The position numbers were made by a program, and so were the translations under genes. A stretch of 64,000 nt of DNA from Erigeron canadensis. Lineage: Eukaryota; Streptophyta; Magnoliopsida; Asterales; Asteraceae. The notes under the pieces are model-generated. The model was not told the DNA's origin, did not search any database, and saw nothing but the letters and a program-made list of their open reading frames with translations. The stretch spans positions 30,688,055 through 30,752,054 of the forward strand of contig NC_057762.1 in NCBI RefSeq assembly GCF_010389155.1. The letters run 5' to 3'. Shown here piece after piece: positions 1 through 12,051 of this stretch. The first letter of the stretch is position 1; every line of letters begins with the position of its first letter.

Positions 1-172
1 TGTTTTATTTCTCCGTTATTTTTGATATCTTGTTTTATTATGAGAGGAGGATGCTAGCAATGGGTAAGATATGGATTTAGGCATCACCTTTACCTTGTGG
101 CAACACCGCCACCAAAGTCGAGGCTTGAGTGAGGTATATATTAGGGGATGAGGAAAAGACGGCCGAGAGACT

Positions 173-597
173 GGGTGTAAACGAGCCGAGCCGAGCTCGA
201 TACTGCCAAGCTCGAGCTCGATCGAACTTTATTGTTTATGCTCGAGCTCGGCTCACAATGTTTTAAAAAAAGCTCGAGCTCGGCTCGTTTGTCAAAAAAA
301 ACTCTACAAATTTGAGCTCGGTAAGTTAACTAAGCTCGATTATCAAAAGTTCGTGAAAAAAGCTCGATAGTCTAATATGCATATATATTATATATTATTA
401 TATTATATATGAAAGCTCGTTTAGGCTCGCGAGTTTATTCGAGTTATGTATTCGAAGTTCGAGCTCGAGCTTGATTAGTAAACGAGTCAATAATTAAACT
501 CGAATTCGACTCGAGCTCGTTTAGGCTCGGCTCGAAACGATCTTTTTCCGAATTGAATTCGAATAATTTGCGAGCAGGATTGACTCATTTACACCCT
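173..597. mobile_element. Fold-back TIR element rich in GAGCTCG motifs
   Basis: The left end reads 'gggtgtaaacgag' and the right end is its near inverse complement, 'ctcatttacaccct'. Between them lie many alternating direct and inverted GAGCTCG/CGAGCTC runs. No coding capacity is visible. A shorter relative with the same ends lies at 51,943-52,080. The structure fits a non-autonomous MITE or fold-back element; the superfamily is not determinable because no clear target duplication is seen. Confidence 0.65.
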
Positions 598-1769
598 ACA
601 AGAGAGGCATGACCAAATGGTATAGAAAACGTCAATGATATGGAGAGAAAGGATGCGGGTTTTAAATATGATTAAATTGTTTTTAATTGAATGGGGCATG
701 AGATTATGATTGTCATTGGTTAGACATTTTGAGGCATGGAAGATACATATAATAAGATGATCGAATATTATTGGTGATGGTGAGGCATGAGAGAAACATA
801 AAGTCACGACTGGCATCATCTTAAATATTTAACTTATCAATGATCTGTCGAAACTCTTTAACCTTAACACACATAGATCTTCAAAGATTGAAGGTGTTTG
901 TGGCTACAAGTTTCCAACATTTGGCCATCAAATTATCATTTCCTTTTTGATTTTTGGTTCAATTTTTGCTCATCCCTACTCCTTAATAAAAAATCAACTC
1001 TTTATTTATTTTTTTTTACCACTATTACTGTCGCATGGTGCAGACATAAGTATAATCTTAATTTGTGTTCTAACAACACGTAAAAAATATCAGATATAAT
1101 AAATGAATAAATAACCATTAAATTTTGGAAAATGAAATGGAATTAATTACTTTGATCTAATAATTTAATAATAAATACAACGTAATATAATGGTTTTTAG
1201 ATATTTTGCAATCTTTTTTTTAAAGGCAGAATAAGTGACGTCACCCCATGAAATTGATGTGTAGTTCGAATCTTGCTAATGTCCCAAAAGGGTTTGCTAT
1301 CTATGTCTTGAATGAGTATGACATTACAAAAGCTCGATCTTAAAAAAATTTTGACAAGATAAAAATCCTTGACTTATATGGATGAAAACCCTTAAAGGGG
1401 AAACACTAACCAATGACCAAGACCCTAATTGTTACTCATTTTGATTCGATTGAACGTACGTTCAATAAGTACTAAATTTAAGTTTATTAAATAAATGTTT
1501 GCTAATTATTATAGTACGAATAATAATAGTCAAACACTTTAGTTAAATTGAACAAAAGAGAAAAGGGTCGGTTGTGGGCAAATAGGTCTTTCATTACCAA
1601 ACTAAAAGCAAAGGCACATTGTTGAACATGTACAATGCATTTGTGGACATGTGCAATGTCACCTTCATGTCTCCACAACACTCATTACTCGTCTTTCTTT
1701 GTCTCTCTTTAATAATAAATTACCTTTATACATGGTTAACTAGCGTTAATGTCCGTATAATTTAACGAG
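598..1769. other. Gene-free AT-rich interval
   Basis: No credible exon, RNA gene or complete transposon is seen. Short open frames on both strands have no recognisable domain. A weak tRNA-like B box ('gtagttcgaatcttgc', near 1,260) hints at a decayed SINE, but no A box could be fixed. Confidence 0.5.
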
Positions 1770-2035
1770 CATAATACTCGCGCGTTGCAGCGGCTAAAAG
1801 GTGATGAAAGACGGTGGTGGAGATCGAGGGAGGCGGTGGAGGAGGGCGGCGGCGAAGGGTGATAAAAGGTCGATGAGAGCGTGTAATGATTAGAGACAAT
1901 GTGGGAAAAGATGTATATAAAGGTTTTATGTATAAGTAGGGGTATTTTAGGAAGAAAAAAAATGCTTAATTTTAAGAAATCTAATACTCTTTATAAGGGA
2001 GTATAGAAGTATAGATATAGAAGTAGACTATATAT
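1770..2035 (+). repeat. Dispersed 'CGCAATGCGGC' repeat family, copy 1
   Basis: The copy starts near 'actcgcgcgttgcagcggc', continues through a purine-rich GGTGGTGG tract, and ends with 'ataagggagtatagaagt' followed by a short GATATAGA-type run. The same beginning and end recur at 2,580, 4,372 and 4,672 and inverted at 5,110. No TIRs are evident. A Helitron-like non-autonomous element is a guess. Confidence 0.45.
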
Positions 2036-2574
2036 ATACGATCTGGTTTAATTAGAGTGCTCCCTATGTTTTCATTATAAACTCATCCTCAGTTTGTTAT
2101 TGCTTTGATGATAATGAGACAATATTACTAGAGATGACTAATTATTAACTCATTGGTTTAATGAGTGAAAAAGCAAAAGGTTTTTCGGGTGAATTTTTTT
2201 ATTGAATTCAAGGCATCTTCAATGGTAGTTTTTTAAAAGAAAATGTTAGATGAATCTCTTAAGGTTTTACTTAATGTGCATAAAAAAGTTGTACAATTCT
2301 ATGTTAAATGTTGGCCCCCTGATTTTTATGGTAAGTATACAACTAATCAATGCATTTTAACGAAAGCCCTCGGAACTTTGTTTAGCAAAACCTTTTTTTA
2401 AAAACTATTTTGCCAGGTAGTTTTTTAAAAGTTATTTTGCCAGGTAGTTTTTTTAAAAATGCGTATAAAGTCTAGTGATTGGCTAATTATACATTAAGGT
2501 TACAAAAAATTATTTATTAGTTAGGTAGTGGTAAGGAGATTCATTTGATTTGATATTGATGTAATACTAATTAC
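2036..2574. other. Gene-free interval
   Basis: AT-rich sequence. A short local duplication ('tgccaggtagttttttaaaa' type, 2,410-2,460) is the only structure seen. Confidence 0.45.
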
Positions 2575-2905
2575 TCCGTACGAGATGGGTAACTCGCAAT
2601 GCGGCAACAGGTGGTGCTAGTGATGGTGGTGGTAACGATGTGATTATTAATCTAAAAGTAATAGATGTAATGGTAGTGTAGTTATTTTATGGTTAAGAGA
2701 TGTATATTTTGTAAATAACTTTATTAAAATTATTATAGAGATATTAGATGGAAATATTTAAATTAATTAATAAAGGAGATAAATAGTTTGGAAAAATATG
2801 GGTGTAAAATATTTTAAAAATATAACGGATAGATTTAATGTGTGAGTTAGAATATGTTAAAAATTAAGGATAGTTTGTTTAATAATATAATATAGATATA
2901 GATAT
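2575..2905 (+). repeat. Dispersed 'CGCAATGCGGC' repeat family, copy 2
   Basis: Begins around 'gggtaactcgcaatgcggc', passes through a GGTGGTGG stretch and 'aaaagtaatagatgtaat', and ends at 'gatagtttgtttaataat' with a TATAGATA tail. It is collinear with the copies at 1,770, 4,372 and 4,672. Confidence 0.5.
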
Positions 2906-3683
2906 AGATTTAGGAAAAAAAGGGTTTGGTGGTAGAGTACATTAAAAGGGTAAAATAAGGATTTCAAAGATAGAATGTTTAATTTGGAAAGGAATACCTT
3001 GTGTATATAGGGAATATAGATATGCTAAGAATGAATGGACCTTTTTATGTATACACTGTCAAATAAGTTTACTAAGAAGAAAGGTTATAAAATTTTAATT
3101 CCAAAAGGAAGATCCGAAGGCTATACAAAAGTTTGCTATTATAATTTATTTCATTATAGAACTAGCCATTTAAATTACTCTCTATATAATTTTCAGTGGG
3201 TTGGTGGCTTATTTGGGTTTCATCTAACCAGAATCGAAAATGACGAGTGACATAATTATTGTTTCACTAGCCTTGTATCAGCATAAAGTAACGCTAACAA
3301 CGATAACGACTAAGCTATTATGATTTTTAGCATTTTTTAAAAGAATCTTTGGCTAATTTTAATGAATTTTATAAATTTATGGCAATTTTAGTAGTTTGTC
3401 TTTTTCATTTAGTTGTACAACTCTATAAATTGTATTGGTAGGAAAATGTTTCAAAAGTTTCAAGTTTGTTACATTTATCAGTATCTCATATTTATATAAC
3501 CGGCCGTAGCACCAATAAAAAATACATTATTTTTTAAAAAGTTTGAACTATATGAATTTTGTGAACTCGTAGCCCCAGGTACCCCTAATTTCTATGTATT
3601 TATGCCTTTCTTAGACATGTGTGGTTCTAGTGCATTCTATGATAAAAGTTTCAAATAAAAAAAGTATCTTTAGAAAATGTTAA
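2906..3683. other. Gene-free interval
   Basis: A 71-residue open frame at 3,035-3,250 has no recognisable domain and lies in low-complexity AT-rich DNA. I do not call it a gene. Nothing else stands out. Confidence 0.45.
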
Positions 3684-4078
3684 GGCGCATTTAATTGTAG
3701 AAAATATATTCTAGTTTTTCATTTCTAATTCTTTAGAAAATAAAAGGAATTTTTCATCTCTTGGAAAACAAATGAAAACTTTGGAAAAAAAAAGTATTAT
3801 AATATATTTGGTTAAGTGGGAGGTTTGGGGTCGGGTTGGGGCAGGGGGTGAGGGGGGCATGGGCGGGGGCGTATGTGAGAGTTAATGTAAATTGAGATTT
3901 TTAAAATTTAGAAAATAGAAAATGAAAATTGGAAAATATAAATAGAGAAGTGGAAAACCATGTTTTATGTTTTCTTGAAAAACAGTTGTGGAAAACTATG
4001 ATTTGAACAAGTTTCTTGTTTTCTTATTGGAAAATAAAAATAAAAAATAAGGGTGCTTTCTCAAACTAAACGTGCATT
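3684..4078. mobile_element. MITE, PIF/Harbinger-like
   Basis: The left end reads 'ggcgcatttaattgtagaaa'. The inverse complement of the right end reads 'atgcacgtttagtttgagaa'. The element is flanked by TAA on both sides, the 3-bp target type used by PIF/Harbinger elements. The interior is made of runs of GAAAAT and its complement, with no coding capacity. The TIRs have diverged, so the family call is tentative. Confidence 0.5.
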
Positions 4079-4371
4079 TAATTTGTTTAAAATATATAAT
4101 AAGTTTAAAAATTGTATCTTAGTTGTTCTAAATCCTGTATCTTTAAAAATATTGCATTAAATGGAAAAAAGAATATTAATGAATTGGAATTATCATCAAA
4201 ACATATGGTTTAATTAGATGACAAGTCACCAATTAAAAATTAAAGGTCTTTCTTTCAAGTTTTAATGATAAGAGAGATAATTGATAAAAAAAAAAAAAAT
4301 AACTTTAAAACTTAAAGATAAATGTTATAAATAATTATCATTGATAAATTAATTACAAGTATAATTTTAAA

Positions 4372-4640
4372 ACTTACCCGCACAATGCGGCGACAACAAC
4401 GGGTAGAACCGATGTTGGTGACCTAGCGATGCGTTTATTAATTTAAAAGTAATTGATTTATAGGGATAATGTAAAAATAGTTAATTTTATTACAGTTACT
4501 ATAAGTATATTAGGCAGAGATTTTTAAATTAGTTAATAAAAGAAAGGGGTAATTTAAGTATTTCAAAGACTGAAAGTTAAAAATGAAAAAAGTGTTGTTT
4601 GATTTATAAGGGAGTATAAATGAATGTTGATAGTAAGAGG
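4372..4640 (+). repeat. Dispersed 'CGCAATGCGGC' repeat family, copy 3
   Basis: Begins 'acccgcacaatgcggcgac' and ends near 'tttgatttataagggagtat'. Collinear with the neighbouring copies and probably truncated internally. Confidence 0.5.
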
Positions 4641-4671
4641 GGGAAGGGGTAAGATGTTTTATATATTACGA

Positions 4672-5045
4672 GAAGGGTACCCGCGCAATATAGCGGCAGT
4701 GACGGAGACAGATGGTGGTGGTGGCGGTGATGGCAGTGTCGGTGTAGTTATTCATGTAAAAGTAAATGATGTAAATGCGATAGTGTAGTTAACTTTAGGG
4801 TTAGGGGTGCATGTTGTAAAAATTTTTATTAATTAAAGATTATAATAGATATATTAGGTGAAAATATATTAATTGTTTAATAATTGAGAGTTAGTTTGAT
4901 AGATAGAGTTAGAATATATTTTAGAGATATTTTGGGTTGTGGGAGTTAAAAATGTGTTAAAAGTTAATGATATTTTAAATTTTTTAGAGATAAAAAGTTA
5001 AAAAAAAAGAAAGATAGTTTGTTTTATAAAAGAATAAAGATAATA
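4672..5045 (+). repeat. Dispersed repeat family, copy 4 (left arm of an inverted pair)
   Basis: Begins 'gggtacccgcgcaatatagc' and ends at 'gatagtttgttttataaaag'. The next copy, at 5,110-5,512, is the same family in reverse orientation, so the two meet tail to tail and form an imperfect long inverted repeat of about 0.85 kb. Confidence 0.55.
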
Positions 5046-5109
5046 AAAATAATATAAAAGAAATATATATTATGTTTTTTTTTAACGTTCGCTTTTTGCC
5101 TACTGGCAC

Positions 5110-5512
5110 TTGTTGGAAATTTTTTTTTTCTAACTTGTTTTAATATCTATATTTACACTCTATTATAAAACAAACCACCCTTTCATTTTTTAACTTTATA
5201 TCTTTAAAATATCTAAAGTACCCTTAATTTTCAACACATTCCTAACTCACATACTAAATCTACCTAATATATTCCTAAAATAATTTCCAACCGTATTTAT
5301 TCAAACTATTTATCACCTTTATTCATTAATTTAAATATTTTTACCTAATATCTATATAATACTCTTAATAAAATTATTTACAAAAGATATCCTCAACCAT
5401 AAAATAAATATACTACTATTTACATCAATTAATTTTAAATTAATAACGACATCATTACCGCTACCATCATTATCAGCACCCGTTGTTGTCACTGCCGTCG
5501 TAGTGTGCAGAT
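5110..5512 (-). repeat. Dispersed repeat family, copy 5 (right arm of the inverted pair)
   Basis: Read on the minus strand it begins with the GTGGTGACGG-type tract (plus strand 'ttgttgtcactgccgtcgt') and ends with plus-strand 'attataaaacaaaccaccc', the complement of the GTTTGTTTTATAA end of copy 4. It stops at the left edge of segmental duplication unit 1. Confidence 0.55.
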
Positions 5513-5514
5513 AA

Positions 5515-7313
5515 TCATCCCATATTGGTATATATTTGTGTCGTTTTTGTTTGTGTATGTCAATAAGAAGATGGTGGAGGGATGATGAACGAAATTTGCC
5601 ATATTGTGAAACTAAAATTCATAATCATCATCATGTATTCATGTGGCTAGGGATTAGGGATGAACAATATGGCTATTGCTTATTATATATAGGGGAAGAG
5701 AATATGAAGTTGTTAGGCATTTAAGTTGGGTGAAAAACCTCTCACATACTTTTTTTTAAACCATAAAAATCATGGGGGACTAAACATTTATTCAAAATAT
5801 TAAAATATTGGTATGTGAGAGGTTTTTCACACACATTGGGTGCTTAACAACCCCATACTCACTTTTCTCATTTATAATATATACATTTTAAGGACAAGCT
5901 TAGCAATAGTAATGTTTTAATCTTTTAAATTTTTTCACCAAACTTTTATATATTTTATTTTTCTCATTAAATTCACTATTTAGATTTCACTTTTAACCCC
6001 CCAAATTTTCAAGCTTTTAATTTTACACCCCAATTTTTGATTTCTTATATTTATCTCTTGAAAGTTTCCTTTTTTAAAATTTTCACTTTAAACCTCCTAG
6101 GTTTCTTAGCAATAACTTTGACCACTTAATTTTTTGGATTTACTTACGGTTTCTCCACAACTTTTCGAATTCCTTTTTCTCGCCCTAAACTTTGTCCGTA
6201 TTTATTCCTACTTTGCACCCACGGGTCTTCTGGGCTGTATTTTGACCACATGCTTCTTTCACTTACTTACATTTTTTTAAACTTATTTACAGTACGCCTA
6301 ATATAAACCTTTAGGGGTTTTAACTTTTATCATTAAATTATTAGATTTTTCCAACCTTGGCCACCCATTTTTTTCTTTAACTTTCTACCATTCAGTAAAC
6401 TTTGAGTGTTTTTAACTTTTACCATCAAATTTTTTGGTAATGCTAGATGTATGTTTGCACGATGCAATGATGATAGTGTTAGTAGGGGTGGTTTGGTGAT
6501 AACCGCGAGTGGTGTAGACTATTTATTGTAAAGTTAATTGATGTAAAAGATGGTAATGAGTTTATTTATGCCTTATAAATAGACTTTTGCACCACTTTTA
6601 ATTGTTTGTGTTGTATTTTTTCATATCTATAATATCCTTTTGTAATATACGTTTATCATTTATATGTATCAACGTTTTATACGCGTTGCAAAATTTATGC
6701 ATTGTTAAGTTCTCCGGAGCTACGCCCAAATAAAAAACTAGTTGGTTGTTAAGTTTATGCATGAAAACATCAGGTTTTTCTTTTAAGTCGGACCAAAATC
6801 ATCAATTTACTATGGTGAAAAACTATACATTTGTGGGTGTGGTAACACTTGAGCTATATGTTAAATCATTCCACTATAACTATAGGTATAAACATGTAGT
6901 ACATGTATTAAAAGTAAAAGAAAACAAAATGTGTTTTTTCATTTATATAAGTGGGCAACCAATGCCAGCTTTTCAATTAAGAATAGTACCATTTGTTGGT
7001 CCCCAAAAACCCATTCACCATTTGTAAAAAAACTCACTGGTCTTTCAATTTTCAAATAGTATATAATAGCTTCTTAGGTACAAAAGAATCTTAGAATGTG
7101 GGAATATACTACCCATAAACAAAGCCACAGTTGTAACAAGGTTGGCAACTTACATTTTGTTCTGTTTAACCATATTTACAAACCACCCTTTATCTGTAAC
7201 TTAATCAAAAAATAACCAAATAAAAATGGTGTTTAGTCTTTGCTTGTGTTTTTGATTTTTTCAGCTACTTAAGACTTCAATATTGCTAGCTCTAGATGTA
7301 TAAGTATAACAAG
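5515..7313. other. Gene-free region downstream of gene A
   Basis: Shared with unit 2 except for about 6,170-6,945. That unit-1-only stretch carries another decayed 'gcacgatgcaatgatg' repeat near 6,455. The 93-residue open frame at 6,746-7,027 is cut in unit 2 and has no domain, so it is not called. Confidence 0.5.
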
Positions 7314-10300
7314 TCAACAATGATAATAAGGATAGAATAGGACCCGCGACAATTGCCATCTTCCCCGAATGCTGCAGCCAGTTCTTAAAGTTCCTGAATT
7401 TCTGTGACACATAGATTTTCTGTTTAGCTTGTTTTGATACAAAATGGGCGTGCGTGGTTTGTCGACCTCGTTTGACTCTGCAAGGTCAACGTCATGAATG
7501 TTGCTGTCGTTGGCATCATGACATGGCCTCTTATTTTTCTTCTTTCTTAACCGCTTTAACCTTGCCTGCACAAATTTAAGATTAGTAAAAAACTTATCCA
7601 TTTTGACTAGTTACCCAACGATATGCAGAAACACCATACCCGATATACATTGATGTGTATATTATATGGATCATATCTACATTATTTGATATGTTGCAAT
7701 AGGTGCATTTACATATGCCCATATATACAACATTAGAACAAAAAAATGAAATAGGTAAGTTACATACAAGTCTTATTCCAATCATGCTGCTCCTTTGACT
7801 TAGTGTGTCCATGTTAGTCTCAATTGTTACTAGATATTCTTATGATTGTCTTTTACTCTTTTAAGATACTAAGCATAATTTTATATATGTTTTAGACTAT
7901 TTTAAATTGTGAGTTTCTTTTTTGGTATTGATACAGGTGAGTTCATGGTCAATAATTAGGGAACAAGGTCAACACCACATGGTAGACACTAGAAGTTGCG
8001 GTTTCAAGTCTAATAACCTACAAACAGATCAGTTTGTTTACTGTTTATCTCTAACGGGTCAAATGGTTAAGCTATACGATTACCGTTATAATAGTTAAAA
8101 CATACCTTCTCTTTCCGCATAGCTTCCTTCTGATCATGTTGGTCAGCTTCCTTTTGAGCTCTTTGCTCAGCCGACGTTTGGGCCTTTTCAGCATTTCGTT
8201 TATTCGTCTCCACTTTCATGAATTCATCTAATTGACTTTGCTCTTTCAACTTGGTCTCAGTCTCTTCTGTCTTTAGTTCATCTGCTTTCCTTGATTCGTC
8301 GATATTTTCCATTTCTTGATTGTCTATCATCTCAGCAGAATTAGCAGGTTCCTTGCTTTTCATCATTTGTTTATTTTCCTCTGCCACCTCCTCCTTAGTT
8401 TGATCCTCTGAGTGCTTTTCTTCAACAAACGAAATCTGACTTTGTGTTTCTTCCATAAAAACTGTCGAAATTTGTTTAATTTCATCTTTTACAGGAACCG
8501 ACTTGCCAGCAACTTCTTGGCTCAGAGGTCCATCCAGTGTATCCTGTTTTATACTTACGAACGTGCCAAGCTCTTCATTGGTCTTTAATCCATACATCAA
8601 CTCTTCCACCTAATGTAAATAGTAACAAGTTAATCTCAAAAACATCACATATACATTTTTTTGCTTATGCTAATTTTCAATGTTCTTATAACAAGAACAC
8701 TGAACAAAAAGTACTTTACTAGTTTACTTATCCAAGTTTTCTATTTATGTTACACAAATTTTTCTTTTCAACCTAAGTTATCAAACTTATTTTTGCCCCA
8801 AAAGGACTTACAGACTTGTTGAGAAAATAGTCAAATAAGTTCCCTTAATATATATTGATATATATAAAGGTTCGTTAAGGATATGTAAGATTTAAAAATA
8901 CCTCACCGTCTAAACGATTCTTCAAACTATTTAGCTGCCAAAATGCTTGCTGGTGGATTGCTTCTGCAGCTATGAATTGGACTATTAGGACTTTTTCCAT
9001 TGCAGAATCTTCCCGATAGCTTTTACTTGTAGCTTTAGTAACCAATTCAGCTTTTGAGACATCCTCCTTTAAGGTTTTCAGTTCCTTATTCAAACTCTTC
9101 ATACCATAAAAAACATGTTAAGGTTGAGTCTTCAAATCATAACTATATTTATATAGAAGAACAATGTAACTAATTACGTATATATACCTTAAGGACCTCA
9201 TGTATACGATCTTCAAGGTATAACGCTTGTTGAACTTCATCATAGCTTGCCATATATGAAGATAATTGATCACGAATGTCGTTCAACTGCTTTTTTATAT
9301 GAACGAATGCTTTTTCATCGGTTGAATGCTTCACTTCAAATATCTGCTTCAAAACAAAAGCTCACTGTTAGCTACAATATCTAACTATATATCTGTGGTA
9401 GAAATTTGGCGCACGATAATAAACTAAAAGTAAGTTAAATCATACCTTGTTGTCAACCTCTCCTGCTGAAGTAGCTCTTTTAAGATTCTTGATGACACGT
9501 TGAACATAGTCTATTTCGTGTCGCTTTGATTTAACCATTTTCTTTGCAGCACTTATCTTCATGTTAGCAACATTGACTCCCTCGTTTTTACGAGCTCTCA
9601 AACTTTTCTGCTCAACAAAATATCAACTTAATCATATGAACAAATTAAAGCTCTAAATTTATGCTAAAATGTGAACTGCATTTTACTGCAGTTTTTTACC
9701 TTCATCTTTTCAACTTTATCTGATATTGCATCTCTTAACTTTGTTTTCTCATCAAGTTGAATTCGGGCTTTTTTAATCTGCTCATTGAGCTTTTCAATCT
9801 CAAAACTTGGAACCACTTTGAGTGCATTATAATTAATAACCACAAGATCGCCAACCCATTGAATTGCATCACCAACTCCTTGACCATCGAGTTGTGCTAA
9901 ATTTGTAAGAGTTACATCAAGATTATTGTTGTTGCTTGTGGCGTCACATTTGGGCGTTTCAATCACCTCATGACTCGAGTCTTCCACCACAATATCCGTG
10001 TCACTAACCCTTTCATCTTCAAATCCTGCGACCGTATCATCTTCTTCAAGTATCCCACAAGTATTTACTTTCTCATTTTCTAGTAAATTTATAACAATCA
10101 TGTCATGATTGTTGTTGCTTATGACAACACGTTTTTTAGGCGTTTCAATCACCTCATGACTCGAGTCTTCCACCATAGTATTCGTGTCACAAAACTTTTC
10201 ACCGTCCTTGAATTCTACGGCCGCATCCTCAGTTGGAGCATCACTAGCCTTATCATCTTCAATTATCTCACAAGTCACTTTTTCGTCTTCTTTGTTTTCA

Positions 10301-10908
10301 CCACATAGTGGTTCTGTCTCTTGGTTTAGATCTCCCAACCCGATATTTGTATCATCATCATTATCACCGAATGATCCAAACTTAATATTGAGTTTTGGGC
10401 AAACATATTCAGGAGGGAAGATAAATGTACTTTTCCCAAGTGATCCAAACTCGATTTCAATTTCAGGGCAGACAAACGTAGGAGGAAAGATTACCCTGCT
10501 TGGATACTGATCATTAACAAGAACCTCTTTACCTTGATCATCATCGGTTTCTATCTGTTCATAATCATCCGTACCTTCTCCATTCTCGTCTACTTCAAGA
10601 TTTTCAACACTTCCCTCTAGTTCAATGTTTGTTTCAGTTGCATCAACGATCGAGACCTTGTTGATTGGTAGAGGGCATGAAATATCCCCCACGACCACAA
10701 TCCAAGACTCCATATCATTATTATTATGATCATCGATCACCTTATGATCACGTTCAACACACGATTCAGTACTATTTTCTGAATTCCCCTCATTCGATGG
10801 CTCCTTTGATAGCTTTGGCTTCTCGGTATCTTTCTGATCATCAACAAGAGGAGGTGCGACAACAATGCAGTTAGTACCCCCTAGTCCGGGGCATGCAACA
10901 ATCTCCAT
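7314..10908 (-). CDS. Proton pump interactor-like coiled-coil protein, copy A (C-terminal frameshift)
   Basis: Six coding exons on the minus strand: 9700-10908, 9446-9607, 9188-9343, 8902-9096, 8106-8609 and 7314-7565. All introns are phase 0 with GT-AG ends (intron 3 uses AAG as acceptor), giving about 825 residues. Arabidopsis PPI1 is a coiled-coil protein with a C-terminal membrane segment that binds and stimulates the plasma-membrane H+-ATPase. The family signature is visible: 'KLNEQIKKARIQLDEKTKLR' at the end of exon 1, 'DEVQQAL' in exon 3, 'ELKTLKEDVSKAELVTKA' in exon 4, and a Glu/Lys-rich exon 5. The start is the ATG at 10908, just downstream of the acceptor of a 5' leader intron (donor near 11,137). 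The acidic N-terminal half holds 'MESWIVV' (W69) and two PP-x-[FY]-VCP repeats. Compared with copy B, one base is missing near 7,452. The reading frame shifts and the C-terminal hydrophobic tail is replaced by about 45 unrelated residues. H+-ATPase binding is not shown by the sequence. Confidence 0.8.
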
Positions 10909-11609
10909 TCTTGAACGAGCACAATTTCTACAAGTTAATAATGAAAACAAAGATTTAATTCAAAATATATAGTATGTAAACATATATGCATGATGAAAAA
11001 CATATAATAGATGCATGCATATATGATATCTACTCTTACGTACACCAAATAATATGTACATGTAACATGTTCAACTAAATAAAAAATGTAATAAAATCTT
11101 ATAGTATAATAATGTATGTATATGCATATTTACTTACACAAAGTATTAAATTGTTATTGATTGATTGATGAAGCTCGTCGTCAAGATTTTGTTATGATAT
11201 ATGAATTTTATTTATACGAGTTAATTTGTGATATATGCATACTTTGATCAAGATGAGGATAAGGAAATTAAATGTGATATGATAGAGTTAGAGTGGAATA
11301 CGAATTTATCGTTATTTTATTTTATTTGTGTAGTTAAAGTCTACTTTGATTTCTTATCCGATTATTATTATAAATTTAGTATAAGTGTATAACTATAAGT
11401 CTATTACTATAAATCATAAAAAAGAGTCCAACAATTACAGACTTCAGTGGATTTAAATATGTTGGGAATTTAAGTTCAAGTATTGGACTGAAGTCCAGTG
11501 GGCCTTGTTTACTATACCATCGTATCGTTTGGCATATACCACGTAGAATGTAGATTATTAAAATGTCACACGTGATATCTTAATTAGTCATGGTCAAGTC
11601 TTGAGAAAG
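10909..11609 (-). promoter_or_regulatory. 5' leader intron and upstream region of gene A
   Basis: On the minus strand a donor 'tttgtgtaagtaaa' lies near 11,137 and an acceptor 'taacttgtag' about 20 bases before the ATG, predicting a leader intron of roughly 200 bases. Copy B shows the same layout. About 11,138-11,609 is collinear with the region upstream of B and presumably contains the promoter; no TATA box could be fixed with confidence. Confidence 0.5.
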
Positions 11610-12051
11610 TGTAAGAAATCACAACTTCAGAGTAAAAAAACCAGCAACCACCAGAAATCACACGATCTAGAATTATCATAAATGTTTGTTATATGAAAAT
11701 AAGAGTTTGATTACAGAAAAATAAGAACAATAATCAACAATATGATGATTACTTAGAACATAAAATATAAGTGTTTGATGATATAAGTGTTTGAGAGAAT
11801 AATAAGAGATGATATGATCGATCAATCAGAGAGTCTGAAAACCTAAAAGGGTATGTGGTTGTATATATACACCACGAGATTCCTCATACTCCATAATAGC
11901 CCTCCATCTTACAGTATCTTCACTTCTAGTCCTTGAACTTTAAATATCTTCAATCAGCTTAACTTCTTTCTCCAGAATAACACCATTAGTCCTTTTACCT
12001 ACAAAAACACTTAACCAAATTGTTTAGAAGATAATTTTGTACCTTATAACA
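11610..12051. mobile_element. Insertion present only in unit 1, possible solo LTR
   Basis: Unit 2 runs straight from 'gagaa' to 'cgcaaag', while unit 1 has about 440 extra bases. The insert can be framed as TGTAAG...TAACA, a TG...CA outline typical of LTRs. The flanking 5-mers (gaaag / aaacg) match only partly, so the solo-LTR call is weak. No coding capacity is seen. Confidence 0.35.

Noticed and set aside
10184..10510. Identical 108-codon open frames antisense to exon 1 of A and B (also 25,929-26,255)
   Set aside because: They are preserved only because the sense exons are nearly identical. No domain, and codon sense follows the PPI-like strand.
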